Counted from the stretch's first letter, positions 43,808 to 56,052 are shown. The stretch: 64,000 nt of DNA from Lysinibacillus piscis (GCF_026012395.1 NZ_BRZA01000001.1:434001-498000); one strand, 5' to 3'. Program-made: numbers and translations. Notes: generated by a model from the sequence alone, not told the origin.

Positions 43808-46800
43808 TTAGAACAAGGACAATTGATTTGCATCAGGCATTCCTTCTAAGCAACCTAATTGGTCCATATATTCAATCAGCGTTTTGGATACACGTCCACG
43901 TTGTTGCAAGTCTTCCTTCGATAAAAATTCGCCGTCTGCTCGGGCTGCGACAATCATTTTAGCAACGTTTGTCCCAAGGCCTGGAATCGCATCGAATGGT
44001 GGAATTAATGCATTCCCATCAATGACAAATTCACTTGCCTGTGAACGATATAAATCAACCTTTTGGAAGCTCATGCCACGTTCGCACATTTCTAAAGCTA
44101 GCTCCAACACCGTTAATAAGTTACGCTCTTTCGGTGAAGCATCCAGCCCTTTCATATTGATTTCATCAATTTTGGAACGAATCATTTGTGAGCCTTGTGT
44201 CATCGAGATTAAATCGAAATCGCCTGCTCTAACAGTAAAGTAAGCAGCATAATAAAGGATTGGGAAATGTACTTTAAACCATGCAATACGCACCGCCATT
44301 AATACATAGGCAGCAGCATGTGCCTTAGGGAACATGTACTTAATTTTTTTACAGGAATCAATATACCAAGCTGGTACCTTATTTTTAAGCATTTCCTCTT
44401 CCATTTCATCCGTTAAGCCTTTCCCTTTACGCACCGACTCCATAATTTTAAAGGCGAATGCTGGATCAAGCCCTTGATAAATTAAATACACCATAATATC
44501 ATCACGACAACCAATTACTTCTGCTAACACACATGTACCGTTTTGAATTAACTCCTGTGCATTACCAAGCCAGACGTCTGTCCCATGAGAAAGTCCTGAG
44601 ATTTGAACAAGCTCTGAAAATGTAGATGGTTTTGTATCCTCTAACATTTGACGTACAAAGCGGGTTCCAAACTCTGGAATACCTAATGTACCTGTTTTAC
44701 AGCCAATTTGCTCTTCTGTCACACCCAATGACTCTGTATTGCTAAAAATTTGCATGACAACAGGATCATCTGTTGGAATCGTCTTTGGATCAATGCCAGA
44801 CAAATCTTGCAACATCCGAATCATCGTCGGATCATCGTGCCCAAGAATATCAAGCTTCAAAATATTATCGTGAATCGAATGGAAGTCGAAATGGGTTGTA
44901 CGCCATTCTGCATCCTGTGCATCAGCAGGGAACTGCACTGGCGAAAAGTCGTATATATCCATATAATCTGGCACAACAATAATCCCACCTGGATGCTGAC
45001 CTGTCGTTCGCTTTACTCCTGTACACCCTTGGACAAGTCGATCTACTTCTGCACCACGAAAATGTAAATTATGATCACTTGCATAACCTTTTACATAGCC
45101 ATATGCTGTCTTTTCCGCTACCGTACCAATCGTTCCTGCACGATAAACATAATCCTCACCAAAAAGCACTTTCGTATAATTATGTGCCTGTGGTTGATAT
45201 TCACCCGAGAAATTCAAGTCAATATCTGGAACTTTATCCCCTTTAAACCCTAAAAAAGTTTCAAATGGAATATCCTGCCCATCTTTTTTATACGGCGTAC
45301 CACACTTCACACAATCTTTGTTTGGTAAGTCAAAGCCTGAGCTAACAGAACCATCATCGAAGAACTCAGAATGCTTACACACAGGACAAATATAATGTGG
45401 TGGTAATGGGTTGACCTCTGTAATTTCCATAAATGTGGCGACTAAAGAGGAGCCGACCGAGCCACGTGAACCAACCAAATAACCATCAGCTAATGATTTT
45501 TTTACAAGCTTTGCAGAAATTAAATAAATCACCCCAAAGCCATGTCCTAAAATTGATTTTAATTCCTTTTCGATACGAGCTTGCACAATTTCTGGTAACT
45601 GCTCCCCGTAGATTTGATGTGCCATATCATACGTTAAATTCGTTACTTCATCATCAGAGCCTTCAATTTTGGGTGTGTATAAATCATCTTTAATTGGCTT
45701 AACATCCCCAATCATATTGGCTATTTTTTGTGCATTCGTCACAACGATTTCTTTAGCTATCTCAGGTCCTAAAAAATCGAATTCCTGAAGCATCTCATCT
45801 GTTGTTCGTAAATGCACTTCGGGTAATTTAGATTTATTTAACATATTAGCTCCACCTTGAGAGCCGATTAATATTTGTCTAAATACCGCATCTGTTGGAT
45901 CTAAATAATGAACATTCCCTGTAGCTACAACAGGCTTATTCAATTTTTTGCCTAGCTTCACCAACTTGCGAACAATATCTTCCAATGTCCACTCATCACG
46001 TACAACATTCCGTTCAATTAACGGCGCATAGACAGCTTTCGGTTGGACTTCGATATAATCATAAAATCGTGCTACTTGCTCCGCTTCCTCAGGTGATTTA
46101 TTCATCATCGTTTCAAATACTTCACCATTGCTACAGCCTGAGCCTATTAGCAATCCTTCTCTGTACTGCTCTAAAACAGCTCGAGTCACACGAGGTACAC
46201 GGTAAAAGGTTTTCGTATGTGCATGTGAGACAAGTTTAAATAAATTTTTCAATCCTGCATTATCTACTGCTAAAATCGTACAATGCATAGGACGTGCTTT
46301 TTTATAAGCATCCCCACCACCAATATGTTTATTAAAATCATCATGGTAGAGAACATTGAATTCAGCTGTCGCATCCTTTAATAGCTGTAACAATAAATAC
46401 CCTGTTGCCTCGGTATCATATATCGCACGGTGGTGCTGTGTTAAATCAATATTGAATTTTTTACATAATGTATTCAAACGATGGTTTTTCATCGTTGGAT
46501 AGAGCAATCTTGCCAACTCTAATGTATCAATAACAGGATGGATTGTATCACTCAGTCCATACTTACGATAGCCTGTATATAAAAAGCCAATATCAAAGGA
46601 CGCATTATGTGCCACAACAATACCATCTTCAATAAAGGCATGGAACTCTTTAATGACTTGCTCCACTTCTGGTGCATTGCGTACCATATCATCTGTAATA
46701 CCTGTTAACTCAATCGTTGTAGCAGATAGTGGATGATGTGGATTAGCAAAGCTTTCATACTTATCAATGACCTGTCCATTTTTAATTTTGACAGCAGCCA

Positions 46801-48142
46801 GCTCGATAATAGTATCATAGGCTGTTGATAAACCCGTCGTTTCTACGTCAAATACAACATATGTCGCATCCTCTAATAACCGATGTTCCGCAGCATAGGC
46901 AATCGGTACACCATCATCTACTAAATTCGCCTCTAAGCCATAAATAACTTTAATGCCATGCTTTTTACCTGCTGCATAGGCATCTGGGAACGACTGTACA
47001 ACAGCATGATCCGTAATCGCAATCGCTGGATGTCCCCATTTTGCAGCTTGCCCTATTAAACGATCTACAGGTGTGACAGCATCCATTTGACTCATTGGTG
47101 TATGCAAATGGAGCTCCACTCGCTTTTCTCCTTCTGGTGCTGTATCTTGTCGTGCTTCTTTCTTTATTTCATTAATATCATTCGCCATAACGATTAAATC
47201 ACGAATAAATGTATCTGTTTGCACAGAGCCACGTACTTTAACCCACATGCCCTTCTTCAAATGTTGCATTAACTCAGCATCCTCGTTATCCCTTGAAAAC
47301 ATTTTAACAATGATGGAGTCTGTGTAATCGGTCATTTTAATTTGCAATAAAGAACGACCACTCTTCAGCTCTTTAATCTCCGTATCAAAAACAAAGCCTT
47401 CGATAATGACACGACGTTCTTCCTCAACAATGCGTTTAATTTCCATGACTTCATCATCTTTAATGAGTATGCCAAGCTGGAATGGACGATCACCAAGCTG
47501 GGCAATCGCTGGGTTGTCTTTCTTTTCCTGCTCACGCTGTTGGAAATCTTGAATTGCTTGCTGTGCTAATGCGGCTTCCTCTAAACGCCTTTGTTCAATA
47601 AAAGCCTCTTGTGCAGCAATAACCTCAGCCGTCTTTTCCTGTAACTCCACATCTACTACGATTGTAGGGAAGCCAAACTGCTGATAACTTACCGCAATTT
47701 TTTCAGCATACTTCGTTTTGAGCATCATCAGCTCCATTTCCTGCATACAAGACAATGTTAGCTTTTGCCCATTCCAAACTGGGATTTGTGACACAAGACC
47801 ATTCTTCAATGTTGGTGCCATTTCATCGATTTGTTCTACAACGGTCAACCAGTAGGCTTGTACTAACTCCTCTGTTACCGTCTGCTCCATCGCTTCAAAT
47901 GTGGTTTGAATTTGCGCAATCGCTGCAAACTTTTCTGCTAAGTGCGTACGAAAAAGTTGATACATTGAAAAAGGCAGTATATTTTTTAACTTAATCGAAA
48001 AATGCCAACATCTATTTTTCTTGTGTACAGTTAATCGAGTCAATTCACCATCCTCAAAAAAGGACATATAGACATCATCGGTTAATTCTAGCTGCTGTAA
48101 AAGCATTTGAAATCTCGCTCTTGCCTCCTGCTGCTGTTCCAA
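43808..48142 (-). CDS. polC: DNA polymerase III alpha subunit, PolC type
   Basis: PolC is the main Gram-positive replicase with built-in proofreading. The 1444-residue protein has an OB-fold domain, a PHP domain with [19 protein letters not shown], the 3'-5' exonuclease with [14 protein letters not shown], a zinc site with CPVC and CVKC, and palm motifs with [13 protein letters not shown]. The frame is open 36 codons further upstream, but that stretch holds the proS terminator. TTG 48142 lies 7 nt from AGGTG and gives a length close to the 1437 residues of B. subtilis PolC, so I use it. Confidence 0.95.
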   Translation of the reverse strand: MEQQQEARARFQMLLQQLELTDDVYMSFFEDGELTRLTVHKKNRCWHFSIKLKNILPFSMYQLFRTHLAEKFAAIAQIQTTFEAMEQTVTEELVQAYWLTVVEQIDEMAPTLKNGLVSQIPVWNGQKLTLSCMQEMELMMLKTKYAEKIAVSYQQFGFPTIVVDVELQEKTAEVIAAQEAFIEQRRLEEAALAQQAIQDFQQREQEKKDNPAIAQLGDRPFQLGILIKDDEVMEIKRIVEEERRVIIEGFVFDTEIKELKSGRSLLQIKMTDYTDSIIVKMFSRDNEDAELMQHLKKGMWVKVRGSVQTDTFIRDLIVMANDINEIKKEARQDTAPEGEKRVELHLHTPMSQMDAVTPVDRLIGQAAKWGHPAIAITDHAVVQSFPDAYAAGKKHGIKVIYGLEANLVDDGVPIAYAAEHRLLEDATYVVFDVETTGLSTAYDTIIELAAVKIKNGQVIDKYESFANPHHPLSATTIELTGITDDMVRNAPEVEQVIKEFHAFIEDGIVVAHNASFDIGFLYTGYRKYGLSDTIHPVIDTLELARLLYPTMKNHRLNTLCKKFNIDLTQHHRAIYDTEATGYLLLQLLKDATAEFNVLYHDDFNKHIGGGDAYKKARPMHCTILAVDNAGLKNLFKLVSHAHTKTFYRVPRVTRAVLEQYREGLLIGSGCSNGEVFETMMNKSPEEAEQVARFYDYIEVQPKAVYAPLIERNVVRDEWTLEDIVRKLVKLGKKLNKPVVATGNVHYLDPTDAVFRQILIGSQGGANMLNKSKLPEVHLRTTDEMLQEFDFLGPEIAKEIVVTNAQKIANMIGDVKPIKDDLYTPKIEGSDDEVTNLTYDMAHQIYGEQLPEIVQARIEKELKSILGHGFGVIYLISAKLVKKSLADGYLVGSRGSVGSSLVATFMEITEVNPLPPHYICPVCKHSEFFDDGSVSSGFDLPNKDCVKCGTPYKKDGQDIPFETFLGFKGDKVPDIDLNFSGEYQPQAHNYTKVLFGEDYVYRAGTIGTVAEKTAYGYVKGYASDHNLHFRGAEVDRLVQGCTGVKRTTGQHPGGIIVVPDYMDIYDFSPVQFPADAQDAEWRTTHFDFHSIHDNILKLDILGHDDPTMIRMLQDLSGIDPKTIPTDDPVVMQIFSNTESLGVTEEQIGCKTGTLGIPEFGTRFVRQMLEDTKPSTFSELVQISGLSHGTDVWLGNAQELIQNGTCVLAEVIGCRDDIMVYLIYQGLDPAFAFKIMESVRKGKGLTDEMEEEMLKNKVPAWYIDSCKKIKYMFPKAHAAAYVLMAVRIAWFKVHFPILYYAAYFTVRAGDFDLISMTQGSQMIRSKIDEINMKGLDASPKERNLLTVLELALEMCERGMSFQKVDLYRSQASEFVIDGNALIPPFDAIPGLGTNVAKMIVAARADGEFLSKEDLQQRGRVSKTLIEYMDQLGCLEGMPDANQLSLF

Positions 48143-48174
48143 TGGGTGACACCTACTTTCTATGCTAGTCAAGC

Positions 48175-48214
48175 AAAAAATTCGCTCCCTTTTGGATAGA
48201 GGTTGCGAATTTTT
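48175..48214 (-). terminator. Terminator of proS
   Basis: AAAAATTCGC pairs with GCGAATTTTT and is followed by six T residues on the minus strand. It falls between the proS stop and the proposed polC start, inside what would be the polC N-terminal extension if an upstream start were used. Confidence 0.8.
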
Positions 48215-48227
48215 GACTATCTCTTCG

Positions 48228-49934
48228 TTAGTTTTTACGGAAGAATTCATTTAAACGATCAATGACTTCTTCCTTCTTCCATTCAAATGTTTCACCTGTT
48301 TGACGGAATTTCACTTCTACAATACCTTCAGTCGCTTTTTTACCTACTGTAATGCGGACAGGTAAACCGATTAAATCAGCATCTGCAAATTTAACACCTG
48401 CTCGCTCTGCACGGTCATCTAATAGTACATCATAACGGTATGACTTTAATAAGCCATATAATTCATCCGCCAAAGCCACTTGTGCCTCATCTTTTGTATT
48501 CACAGGAATCACGTGAATGTCATATGGTGCTAACTGTATTGGCCATGTAAAACCATTGTCATCTTGGAAATGTTCAGCAACTGCCGCTAAAATACGAGAA
48601 ACGCCAATACCATAGCACCCCATAATAAATGGCTGCGCTTTCCCCTGCTCATCTAAAAATGTACCATTCATTTTCGCTGAATAGGTTGTGCCTAATTTAA
48701 AGATGTGACCAACCTCAATACCTTCTGCAAATTTAATTGTACCTTGTCCATCTGGAGAAGGGTCACCCTCTTGAATAAAGCGAATATCTAAGTAGTCATT
48801 TACAGCAAAGTCTCGCTCTGGGTTCACATTCACTAAATGGAAGCCATCCTCATTCGCACCTGCTACACCATTACGAATTGATTTAATCGCTTGATCTGCT
48901 ACTACTTTCACGTCCACTGGCAATTTAACCGGCCCAATAGAACCTACACCACAGTTTAATAATGCACGAATAGCCGCTTCATCTGCTAATTCAACATTTC
49001 CTGCATCTAGCGCATTTTTTAATTTAATGTCGTTAATTTCATGGTCACCACGTGCTAGTACAACGACTAGCTCGCCATCTACATCAAATACTAATGTTTT
49101 AATCACATTCGATGCTTCTACTTGTAAAAATGCTGACACTTCTTCAATTGTTTTTTGGTCAGGTGTTGCTACTTTTTCTAGTTCTTTCAAGTTTTCCGTT
49201 GATGGTTGATAATCTACAACAACTTCAGCCATCTCGATATTTGCTGCATAGTCAGATGTATCTGAGTAGGCAATTGTATCTTCACCGATTTCAGAAAGCA
49301 CCATAAATTCATGTGTGCCCTTCCCACCGATAGAGCCTGCGTCTGCAATAACAGCACGATAGTTTAAACCAAGGCGTGAAAAAATAGTAGAATATGCACG
49401 ATACATATCTTCATATGTTTCATCTAAGCTTTCACGTGTCGCATGGAAAGAATACGCATCTTTCATGATGAACTCTCTACCACGTAGCAAACCAAAACGT
49501 GGACGCTTTTCATCACGGAATTTTGTTTGAATTTGATAGAGTGTTAATGGTAATTTTTTATAAGATTTCACTTCATCACGTACTAATGTTGTAATGACTT
49601 CTTCATGTGTTGGTCCTAATGCAAAGTCTCGATTATGGCGATCTTGTAAGCGCATTAACTCAGGTCCATACTTCTCCCAACGACCAGACTCTTGCCAAAG
49701 CTCTGCTGATTGTAAGGCTGGCATCAATAATTCAATCGAATTGATTGCTTCCATTTCCTCACGAATAATTTGCTCAATTTTTGATAATACACGTTTAGCA
49801 AATGGCAAATACGAATAGACACCGCTTGTATTTTGACGAATAAATCCTGCACGTAGTAGCTGCTTATGTGATTTAACTTCTGCATCTGCAGGTACTTCAC
49901 GTAGTGTTGGAATAAATGTTTTACTTTGCTTCAT
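48228..49934 (-). CDS. proS: Prolyl-tRNA synthetase (bacterial type, with editing domain)
   Basis: ProS charges tRNA-Pro. The 568-residue class II enzyme has motif 1-2 regions with [20 protein letters not shown] near 70 and [21 protein letters not shown] near 138, the YbaK-like editing insert (about 225-400, with [20 protein letters not shown] in the middle), motif 3 with [20 protein letters not shown] near 438, and a C-terminal anticodon-binding domain. It lies between rasP and polC, the classic Bacillus order. No T-box leader was found in the 90 bp upstream. Confidence 0.97.
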   Translation of the reverse strand: MKQSKTFIPTLREVPADAEVKSHKQLLRAGFIRQNTSGVYSYLPFAKRVLSKIEQIIREEMEAINSIELLMPALQSAELWQESGRWEKYGPELMRLQDRHNRDFALGPTHEEVITTLVRDEVKSYKKLPLTLYQIQTKFRDEKRPRFGLLRGREFIMKDAYSFHATRESLDETYEDMYRAYSTIFSRLGLNYRAVIADAGSIGGKGTHEFMVLSEIGEDTIAYSDTSDYAANIEMAEVVVDYQPSTENLKELEKVATPDQKTIEEVSAFLQVEASNVIKTLVFDVDGELVVVLARGDHEINDIKLKNALDAGNVELADEAAIRALLNCGVGSIGPVKLPVDVKVVADQAIKSIRNGVAGANEDGFHLVNVNPERDFAVNDYLDIRFIQEGDPSPDGQGTIKFAEGIEVGHIFKLGTTYSAKMNGTFLDEQGKAQPFIMGCYGIGVSRILAAVAEHFQDDNGFTWPIQLAPYDIHVIPVNTKDEAQVALADELYGLLKSYRYDVLLDDRAERAGVKFADADLIGLPVRITVGKKATEGIVEVKFRQTGETFEWKKEEVIDRLNEFFRKN

Positions 49935-49987
49935 TCAGTGATCCACCTTTTTCTTTAAATAAGTTCATTCTTTCATTAGCATAAACA

Positions 49988-50022
49988 AATTTAGCTTTGA
50001 GCGCAATTGCTCAAAGCTAAAT
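49988..50022 (-). terminator. Terminator of rasP
   Basis: ATTTAGCTTTGAGC pairs perfectly with GCTCAAAGCTAAAT across a 6-nt loop, a 14-bp stem. The minus strand then reads TTGTTTATG. It begins four bases past the rasP stop. Confidence 0.75.
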
Positions 50023-50025
50023 CGT

Positions 50026-51285
50026 TTAAAAGAAGAAACGTTGAATATCATTCCATGTCACAACAACCATTAAAATCATTAGTAACACAATGCCCACGAA
50101 ATGCACCATGCCTTCTTTTTGTCGATCCACTGGTTTGCCCCGTACCGCTTCAAAACCAAAGAACAATAAACGTCCACCATCAAGAGCTGGTAATGGTAGT
50201 AAGTTCATAATTCCTAGATTAATACTTAGCATCGCCGCAAAATTCATTAAAGCAAAAATGCCCCATGCTGTCACAGTCTCTGTTGTTTTATAAATACCTA
50301 CAGGACCCGATAAATCATCCAAATGGAAACCACCTGTCACAAGCAAGCCCAATAATCTAAAAATTTCCTTCGTCATATGATATGTCTGTTCCCCACCATA
50401 AACGACTGCTTTTAATGGATTATGCACTCTTGGACTTGTGACACCGATTTGACCATATGTGTTACCACCACTGTCTGTCACTGCTTTCACTGTTAACGCA
50501 ACCTGTTCGACTTGTCCATTTCGTTCAAACGTCATATCGATTGTTTCACCAGGTTTACTTTGAATAACACTGACTAAATCTTCCCACGTTTGAATAGCCT
50601 GTCCGTCAATCGCTGTCACTCTGTCACCTTCAAGCATACCCGCCTGTGCAGCAGGTCTATCTGGTACAACATCTGTAATGATTGGCTCATTCGTTGGTAC
50701 ACCATTTAATAAACCAATCAATACATAAATCACAAAGGCAAGGATAAAGTTAAACAATGGTCCTGCAAAAATAGCCATCGCACGTTGTCCAACTGTTTTT
50801 GCGTTAAATTGACGATCATATGGTGCAATCAATGTTTCTTTGCCATTTTCCACAAGGATACAATTTCTTGCTACCGTATATCGTACTAAGTTTTCTTCCT
50901 CGTCATAGCCTTCTACAAATAAATCTTTCTCTAAATCAGCACGTTCTACTTCTAAAAACAATAAATCAGGTACTTGTCGATTATTTTGATTGAAAATAAT
51001 TTTTTGGACAATATTATCTTCATTGACAATTAGCCCTACACGATAGCCTGGCTGTAGCTCTGTCCCATCCATATCTTCGCCCGCCATGCGTACATAACCA
51101 CCGATTGGCAATAAACGAAGTGTATAAATTGTTTCACCATGTGTCTTCCCATAAATTTTCGGTCCCATACCAATAGCAAATTCACGTACCATAATGCCAG
51201 CACGTTTTGCAAAAATAAAGTGACCAAGCTCATGGAAAAATACAAGTAAGCCAAATATGACAATAAATGCAATGGCTGTTTGCAT
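50026..51285 (-). CDS. rasP: Site-2 intramembrane metalloprotease RasP/RseP
   Basis: This membrane-embedded zinc protease cleaves anti-sigma factors and leftover signal peptides inside the bilayer. The 419-residue protein has the zinc motif FHELGHFIFA in its first helix near 17, a PDZ domain (about 205-290, AGMLEGDRVTAIDGQAI), and the third zinc ligand in NLLPLPALDGGRLLF near 376. Membrane helices lie near 5-25, 175-195, 340-365 and 395-412. It follows dxr across a 187-bp gap holding an unusual nested inverted-repeat structure and precedes proS. Confidence 0.95.
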   Translation of the reverse strand: MQTAIAFIVIFGLLVFFHELGHFIFAKRAGIMVREFAIGMGPKIYGKTHGETIYTLRLLPIGGYVRMAGEDMDGTELQPGYRVGLIVNEDNIVQKIIFNQNNRQVPDLLFLEVERADLEKDLFVEGYDEEENLVRYTVARNCILVENGKETLIAPYDRQFNAKTVGQRAMAIFAGPLFNFILAFVIYVLIGLLNGVPTNEPIITDVVPDRPAAQAGMLEGDRVTAIDGQAIQTWEDLVSVIQSKPGETIDMTFERNGQVEQVALTVKAVTDSGGNTYGQIGVTSPRVHNPLKAVVYGGEQTYHMTKEIFRLLGLLVTGGFHLDDLSGPVGIYKTTETVTAWGIFALMNFAAMLSINLGIMNLLPLPALDGGRLLFFGFEAVRGKPVDRQKEGMVHFVGIVLLMILMVVVTWNDIQRFFF

Positions 51286-51324
51286 ACGATCCCACCTTTA
51301 GTTAACGATACTCTCGTTATTTTA

Positions 51325-51449
51325 CCCTGTATTAACAGTTTGTAAGCCCTTCATTTCAACATAAATAAATGAAGTCATAATGTTAAAGAGAAGCTTACAA
51401 ACTGTAAAAACCCAATTGATTCAACTAGCACATAAGTAGGGATACAGGG
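51325..51449. repeat. Nested inverted-repeat structure between dxr and rasP
   Basis: Three nested pairs of arms share one centre: CCCTGTAT (51325-51332) with ATACAGGG (51442-51449), ACAGTTTGTAAGC (51335-51347) with GCTTACAAACTGT (51393-51405), and TTCATTT (51350-51356) with AAATGAA (51367-51373). The 13-bp middle pair is perfect. This 125-bp unit fills most of the 187-bp gap. It could be a small non-autonomous mobile element or a structured leader of rasP. Confidence 0.65.
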
Positions 51450-51472
51450 CGAATTCCCACCTGCGTGAAGTT

Positions 51473-52618
51473 TCATTTTATCATGTTTTGCACAATTTTT
51501 CTTGTTTCACTGTCTACATGCAAAATAGTTTGTAAATCTGGTACTGCAATATTGGCATGTTCCTGCATCACACGTTCAATTACTTCATCGATTGCTAAGA
51601 AAGTAATTTTCCCTTGTAAAAAGGCAGCAACTGCGGCTTCATTTGCTGCATTCATCGCCGTTAAAACCGTACCACCCATACGACCTGCTTCATATGCAAG
51701 GCGCAATGCTGGATAGCGTGCAAAATCCATCTCTTGAAAATGCAGTTTGCCAATTTGTGCTAAGTTTAAACGTTGTCCATTGTGTAGTGGCATTCGTTCA
51801 GGATAGCTCAGTGCATATTGAATTGGCACACGCATGTCTGGCGTACCAAGCTGTGCAATCACACTAGTATCATGATACTCAACTAAGGAGTGAATAATAC
51901 TTTCTCGATGTAAAAGTACATCAATTTGATCATATGGCATATCGAATAACACATGTGCTTCAATGACTTCCAACCCTTTATTCATCATTGTTGCAGAATC
52001 AATGGTAATTTTTGCGCCCATGGACCAGTTTGGATGGTTGAGTGCATCTGCGACTGTCACATGCTTTAATTCTTCACGCGTGCGGTCACGGAAGCTACCA
52101 CCTGATGCTGTAATAATTAAACGTTCAATATTTTTTGGATTTTCACCATTCATTGATTGGAAAAGGGCAGAATGTTCACTATCCACAGGTAAAATAGTCG
52201 CATTGTATTTTTTAGCCTCTGCCATCACTAAATGTCCAGCTGTCACTAGCGTTTCTTTATTAGCAATCGCAATGGTTTTTCCCATACGAATAGCAGCTAA
52301 TGTCGATTCTAGCCCAACACTCCCTAATACAGCGTTCACTAACACTGTTGAATCTGGATGTGTAGCAACCTCTACAAGCCCTTTTCCGCCAAATGTAAAA
52401 TGAATATGTGGATAGTCCTTCGCTAATTGTCTTGCATCCTCCTCCTGTTGAACGGATACAAGCTCTGGCTGTAATGCTTCAATCATTTCACGTGTCTTTG
52501 CTATATTTTTCCCAGCTGAAAACGCCACTAATTGAAAAGCATCTTGCTGTTCCTTTAAAATATCATACGTTTGCCAACCAACAGAACCAGTTGCCCCAAG
52601 TAAACTAATTTTTTTCAC
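51473..52618 (-). CDS. dxr: 1-deoxy-D-xylulose 5-phosphate reductoisomerase
   Basis: Dxr makes 2-C-methylerythritol 4-phosphate, the committed step of the MEP isoprenoid pathway. The 381-residue protein has the NADPH fold [15 protein letters not shown] near 6, [12 protein letters not shown] near 121, the metal and substrate residues in [11 protein letters not shown] near 149, [15 protein letters not shown] near 177 and [17 protein letters not shown] near 207. The start is GTG 52618. It stands between cdsA and rasP; its product feeds the undecaprenyl lipid made by UppS two genes upstream. Confidence 0.97.
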   Translation of the reverse strand: MKKISLLGATGSVGWQTYDILKEQQDAFQLVAFSAGKNIAKTREMIEALQPELVSVQQEEDARQLAKDYPHIHFTFGGKGLVEVATHPDSTVLVNAVLGSVGLESTLAAIRMGKTIAIANKETLVTAGHLVMAEAKKYNATILPVDSEHSALFQSMNGENPKNIERLIITASGGSFRDRTREELKHVTVADALNHPNWSMGAKITIDSATMMNKGLEVIEAHVLFDMPYDQIDVLLHRESIIHSLVEYHDTSVIAQLGTPDMRVPIQYALSYPERMPLHNGQRLNLAQIGKLHFQEMDFARYPALRLAYEAGRMGGTVLTAMNAANEAAVAAFLQGKITFLAIDEVIERVMQEHANIAVPDLQTILHVDSETRKIVQNMIK

Positions 52619-52647
52619 AACAAATTGTCCCCTTTTTTCACTTTTAA

Positions 52648-53445
52648 CTAACTAAAAAAATGTAAGAAATGTAGTAGTGGTACGACAAATAATAAACTAT
52701 CAAAACGATCTAAAATACCACCATGACCAGGTAAAATGGTTCCTGAATCTTTTACATCAAAATGACGCTTAATCGCTGATTCCACCAAATCGCCCATTTG
52801 CCCAATAATGGAGGCGAATATCGTAATGATGATTAATAAAGCATAGCTACTTGCAAATGGGTAAATTGCCTGCATAGCAATCGCAAAAAGCACAGCAATG
52901 ACAATCCCCCCTACAAAACCTTCAATTGTTTTTTTCGGTGAAATTTCAGGCCATAGCTTATGTTTGCCAAATTTTCTGCCGACAAAATAAGCACCTGAAT
53001 CCGTTGTCCACACAATTAATAAGCAATACACTACAAACTCTAAGCCATTAGAACGTGTTTCGATTAAGTAATGGAAGCCTAGCCCTACATAAAACGCACC
53101 TAGTAAAATAAAGCCGATTTCATCGAATGTGATTTTATTTTTCACGACAACAATATAAATTAATAATAGCATCATTAAGCCATAAATGATGACGATAATA
53201 GAGGAATAGCCAATGCTCTCTGCTACTTTATTCGACCATTCTGTCGGTATAACAAGCAAAGTTAAGGTCAATGCACCAATCAAGCCTGGTACTGAAAAAA
53301 GCGCAATCCCTTTCATTTTTAAAATTTCATAAAAACCGATAATAGCCATTGCTAACACGAGTAATGTAAACGGCACTTTTCCATAAATGACAAATGGAAT
53401 AAAAAGTGCTGCTGCTACAATGGCTGTCATAATGCGTTGCTTCAA
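52648..53445 (-). CDS. cdsA: Phosphatidate cytidylyltransferase
   Basis: CdsA makes CDP-diacylglycerol, the precursor that PgsA (encoded at 7055-7633) uses for phosphatidylglycerol. The 265-residue integral membrane protein has about eight helices and the C-terminal signature [20 protein letters not shown] followed by [10 protein letters not shown] (about 218-248). Its start is TTG 53445, overlapping the uppS stop by four bases with AGGGAG upstream. Coupling of uppS and cdsA is usual in Bacilli. Confidence 0.96.
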   Translation of the reverse strand: MKQRIMTAIVAAALFIPFVIYGKVPFTLLVLAMAIIGFYEILKMKGIALFSVPGLIGALTLTLLVIPTEWSNKVAESIGYSSIIVIIYGLMMLLLIYIVVVKNKITFDEIGFILLGAFYVGLGFHYLIETRSNGLEFVVYCLLIVWTTDSGAYFVGRKFGKHKLWPEISPKKTIEGFVGGIVIAVLFAIAMQAIYPFASSYALLIIITIFASIIGQMGDLVESAIKRHFDVKDSGTILPGHGGILDRFDSLLFVVPLLHFLHFFS

Positions 53446-54236
53446 GTCGTTTCTTCTCCCTTCAACCCACCATAGCGACGATTTCGTTTTTGATAGTTTT
53501 CAATCGCCTCTAGTAGATTTTTCTCATTAAAATCTGGCCATAATGTATCCGTAAACCATAACTCAGTATAAGCAAGCTGCCATAGCATAAAGTTACTTAA
53601 ACGCACTTCCCCACTTGTCCGAATTAATAAATCTGGCTCTGGTAAATGGGCTGTCATTAAATGAGCTGTCACACATTCTTCTGTGATGTCCTGAATCGTT
53701 AATTCGCCCTCTTGCACTTTTTCGAGCATTCCTTTCATCGCATCTATTATTTCTGCACGGCTACCATAATTTAATGCAAAATTTAAAACAAGCCCTGTAT
53801 TGTGCTTCGTTTCCTCCATCGCATCATATAATGCCTTTTGTGTATGCGCTGGTAGTAACTCTGGATTACCAATCATTTCAACACGTACATTTCGCTCCAT
53901 CATTTCAGGTAAAAATGAACCTAAAAATTCAACTGGTAAGCGCATCAAGAAATCTACTTCTGCTTTTGGACGTTTCCAATTTTCAGTAGAGAATGCGTAC
54001 ACAGTTAACGCTTGAATACCTAAATCAGAGGCAAATCTTGTTATTTTTTGTACAGTCTTCATGCCCTCATGATGCCCTGCAACACGTGGCATCGCACGTT
54101 TCTTTGCCCAACGACCATTTCCGTCCATAATAATCGCTACATGAGCAGGTATCGGCTCACTTTTAGCAAGTGCAACACGCTCCTCCACTGATAGTGTATC
54201 CATATTTATTTGTTTACTGAATAGCTTTTTTAACAT
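53442..54236 (-). CDS. uppS: Isoprenyl transferase (undecaprenyl diphosphate synthase)
   Basis: UppS builds the C55 lipid carrier for peptidoglycan and wall polymers. The 264-residue protein has HVAIIMDGNGRWAKKR near 31, the catalytic Asp and Asn in that motif, AFSTENWKRPKAEV near 84, and the C-terminal DLLIRTSGEVRLSNFMLWQ followed by ELWF (about 205-230). I set the start at ATG 54236, 5 nt from GGGGGAG; a frame extension upstream has no site. It is 375 bp from frr, a gap with hairpins, and overlaps cdsA. Confidence 0.96.
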   Translation of the reverse strand: MLKKLFSKQINMDTLSVEERVALAKSEPIPAHVAIIMDGNGRWAKKRAMPRVAGHHEGMKTVQKITRFASDLGIQALTVYAFSTENWKRPKAEVDFLMRLPVEFLGSFLPEMMERNVRVEMIGNPELLPAHTQKALYDAMEETKHNTGLVLNFALNYGSRAEIIDAMKGMLEKVQEGELTIQDITEECVTAHLMTAHLPEPDLLIRTSGEVRLSNFMLWQLAYTELWFTDTLWPDFNEKNLLEAIENYQKRNRRYGGLKGEETT

Positions 54237-54366
54237 GTGAACTCCCCCACTACAACAAATCGGACGCATATTAATCTATCATAACAAACAAAAGCCTCTT
54301 TTGTCCTACTTCTGCTGTAAATTGTCTATGTATCATCCACTTATTTTATACACGTAATTTCAAGAT

Positions 54367-54396
54367 CCATTACGTCTCAGCAAACTTGCCTTTGGA
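54367..54396 (+). repeat. Intergenic palindromic repeat, copy H (fragment)
   Basis: ATTACGTCTCAGC followed by TTGCCTTTGGAT aligns with the left part of copy F (ATTACGCCTCGGC, then TTGCGTCCGAAT) at most positions. It leads straight into the hairpin at 54393-54430 where other copies have their TCGAG palindrome. Similarity is suggestive only. Confidence 0.4.
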
Positions 54397-54430
54397 TGGT
54401 ATGGCTTTTCTTTAAAAGCCATACCATCCA
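54393..54430. repeat. Perfect 17-bp hairpin with 4-nt loop
   Basis: TGGATGGTATGGCTTTT pairs without mismatch with AAAAGCCATACCATCCA around CTTT. There is no T-tract on either side, so it is not an obvious terminator. It is the most stable small hairpin I saw in the window. Confidence 0.8.
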
Positions 54431-54504
54431 TCAGAGACTTTGACCCGTGATTCCGTTAGCTTTTACTACATTTTCCTTTACCATTCTGCTATGCGTTCAA
54501 TACA

Positions 54505-54547
54505 AAGATAAAAGGCGTCCTTTTATAATATAGGACGCCTTTATCTT
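54505..54547 (-). terminator. Terminator of frr
   Basis: AAAGGCGTCCT pairs with AGGACGCCTTT and the stem continues through AAGATA/TATCTT with one bulged base. The minus-strand RNA runs into TTTATCTTTG. It lies about 65 bases after the frr stop. Confidence 0.8.
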
Positions 54548-54611
54548 ATGAAAAAGTTCCATCATAGGGTTATGCAATACGTCTCTTGTTATACAGACGG
54601 TTCTCTTTTGC

Positions 54612-55168
54612 TTACACCTCTAAAATTTCTTTTTCCTTATCTTTCGTTACTTGATCTACTTTTACAATAAACTCATCCGTTAATTTTTGGATGTCTTCGC
54701 CATAACCACGTAAATCATCCTCTGTCAATTCGCCTGCTTTTTCAAGCTTTTTCAGTTCATCATTTGCATCACGACGTACATTACGAATCGCCACTTTTGC
54801 TTCTTCAGCTTCTTTTTTCACCTGTTTCACTAACTCTTTACGACGTTCCTCTGTTAATGCAGGAATCATTAGGCGAATAACTGTACCATCATTTGTTGGT
54901 GTAATCCCAATGTCTGATTTCATAATCGCTTTTTCGATTTCACCTAAAACAGATTTATCATAAGGTGCCACTACTAATAAGCGTGCTTCGGGTATAGATA
55001 TACCTGCAAGTTGATTAACAGGTGTTGGAGCACCATAGTAGTCAACTGTAATACGATCTAATAAAGACGCATTAGCACGTCCAGCACGGATGGATGCTAG
55101 CTCACGTGAAAACGCAGCAATTGATTTATTCATTCTTTCTTTTGTTTGTTCGATAACTTGTTTCGTCA

Positions 55169-55169
<1 letters not shown>
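54612..55169 (-). CDS. frr: Ribosome recycling factor
   Basis: RRF splits post-termination ribosomes with EF-G. The 185-residue protein has [21 protein letters not shown] near 29, [22 protein letters not shown] near 83 and a Lys/Glu-rich C-terminal helix bundle, matching family length. The ATG overlaps the last base of the pyrH stop (TAATG) and has AGGAGG upstream. It ends the rpsB-tsf-pyrH-frr series, which here is cut by terminators after rpsB and tsf. Confidence 0.97.
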
Positions 55170-55906
<737 letters not shown>

Positions 55907-56011
55907 TCAGACTTTATTTCAAACATGGTTATTCCTTTTCCATTATAGTACATCATGTAATAATTACTAGTTATGAATCAGGTAATTCACCAAATATTCT
56001 TGTTCTTTTCC

Positions 56012-56052
56012 GAAAAATAGGGAACACGCTATGTTGTGTCCCCCATTTTTTC
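56012..56052 (-). terminator. Terminator of tsf
   Basis: An imperfect hairpin has AAAATAGGGAACAC and GTGTCCCCCATTTTTT arms. The minus-strand RNA ends in a T-run (CTATTTTTCG). It lies about 40 bases past the tsf stop. Confidence 0.7.

Larger units (their letters stand above)
54237..54611. other. Intergenic region between frr and uppS
   Basis: This 375-bp gap carries no supportable gene. In transcription order it has a further stem near 54570-54600 of doubtful value, the frr terminator (54505-54547), the perfect 17-bp hairpin at 54393-54430 with a fragment resembling the repeat family to its left (54367-54396), and about 100 AT-rich bases before uppS. Confidence 0.65.

Noticed and set aside
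49935-50025. T-box leader for proS
   Set aside because: The gap is only 91 bp, occupied by the rasP terminator, and no T-box sequence was found.
55942-55947. Perfect TATAAT upstream of pyrH as a full promoter
   Set aside because: No acceptable -35 hexamer or TG extension at the right spacing, so it is mentioned only in the pyrH entry.
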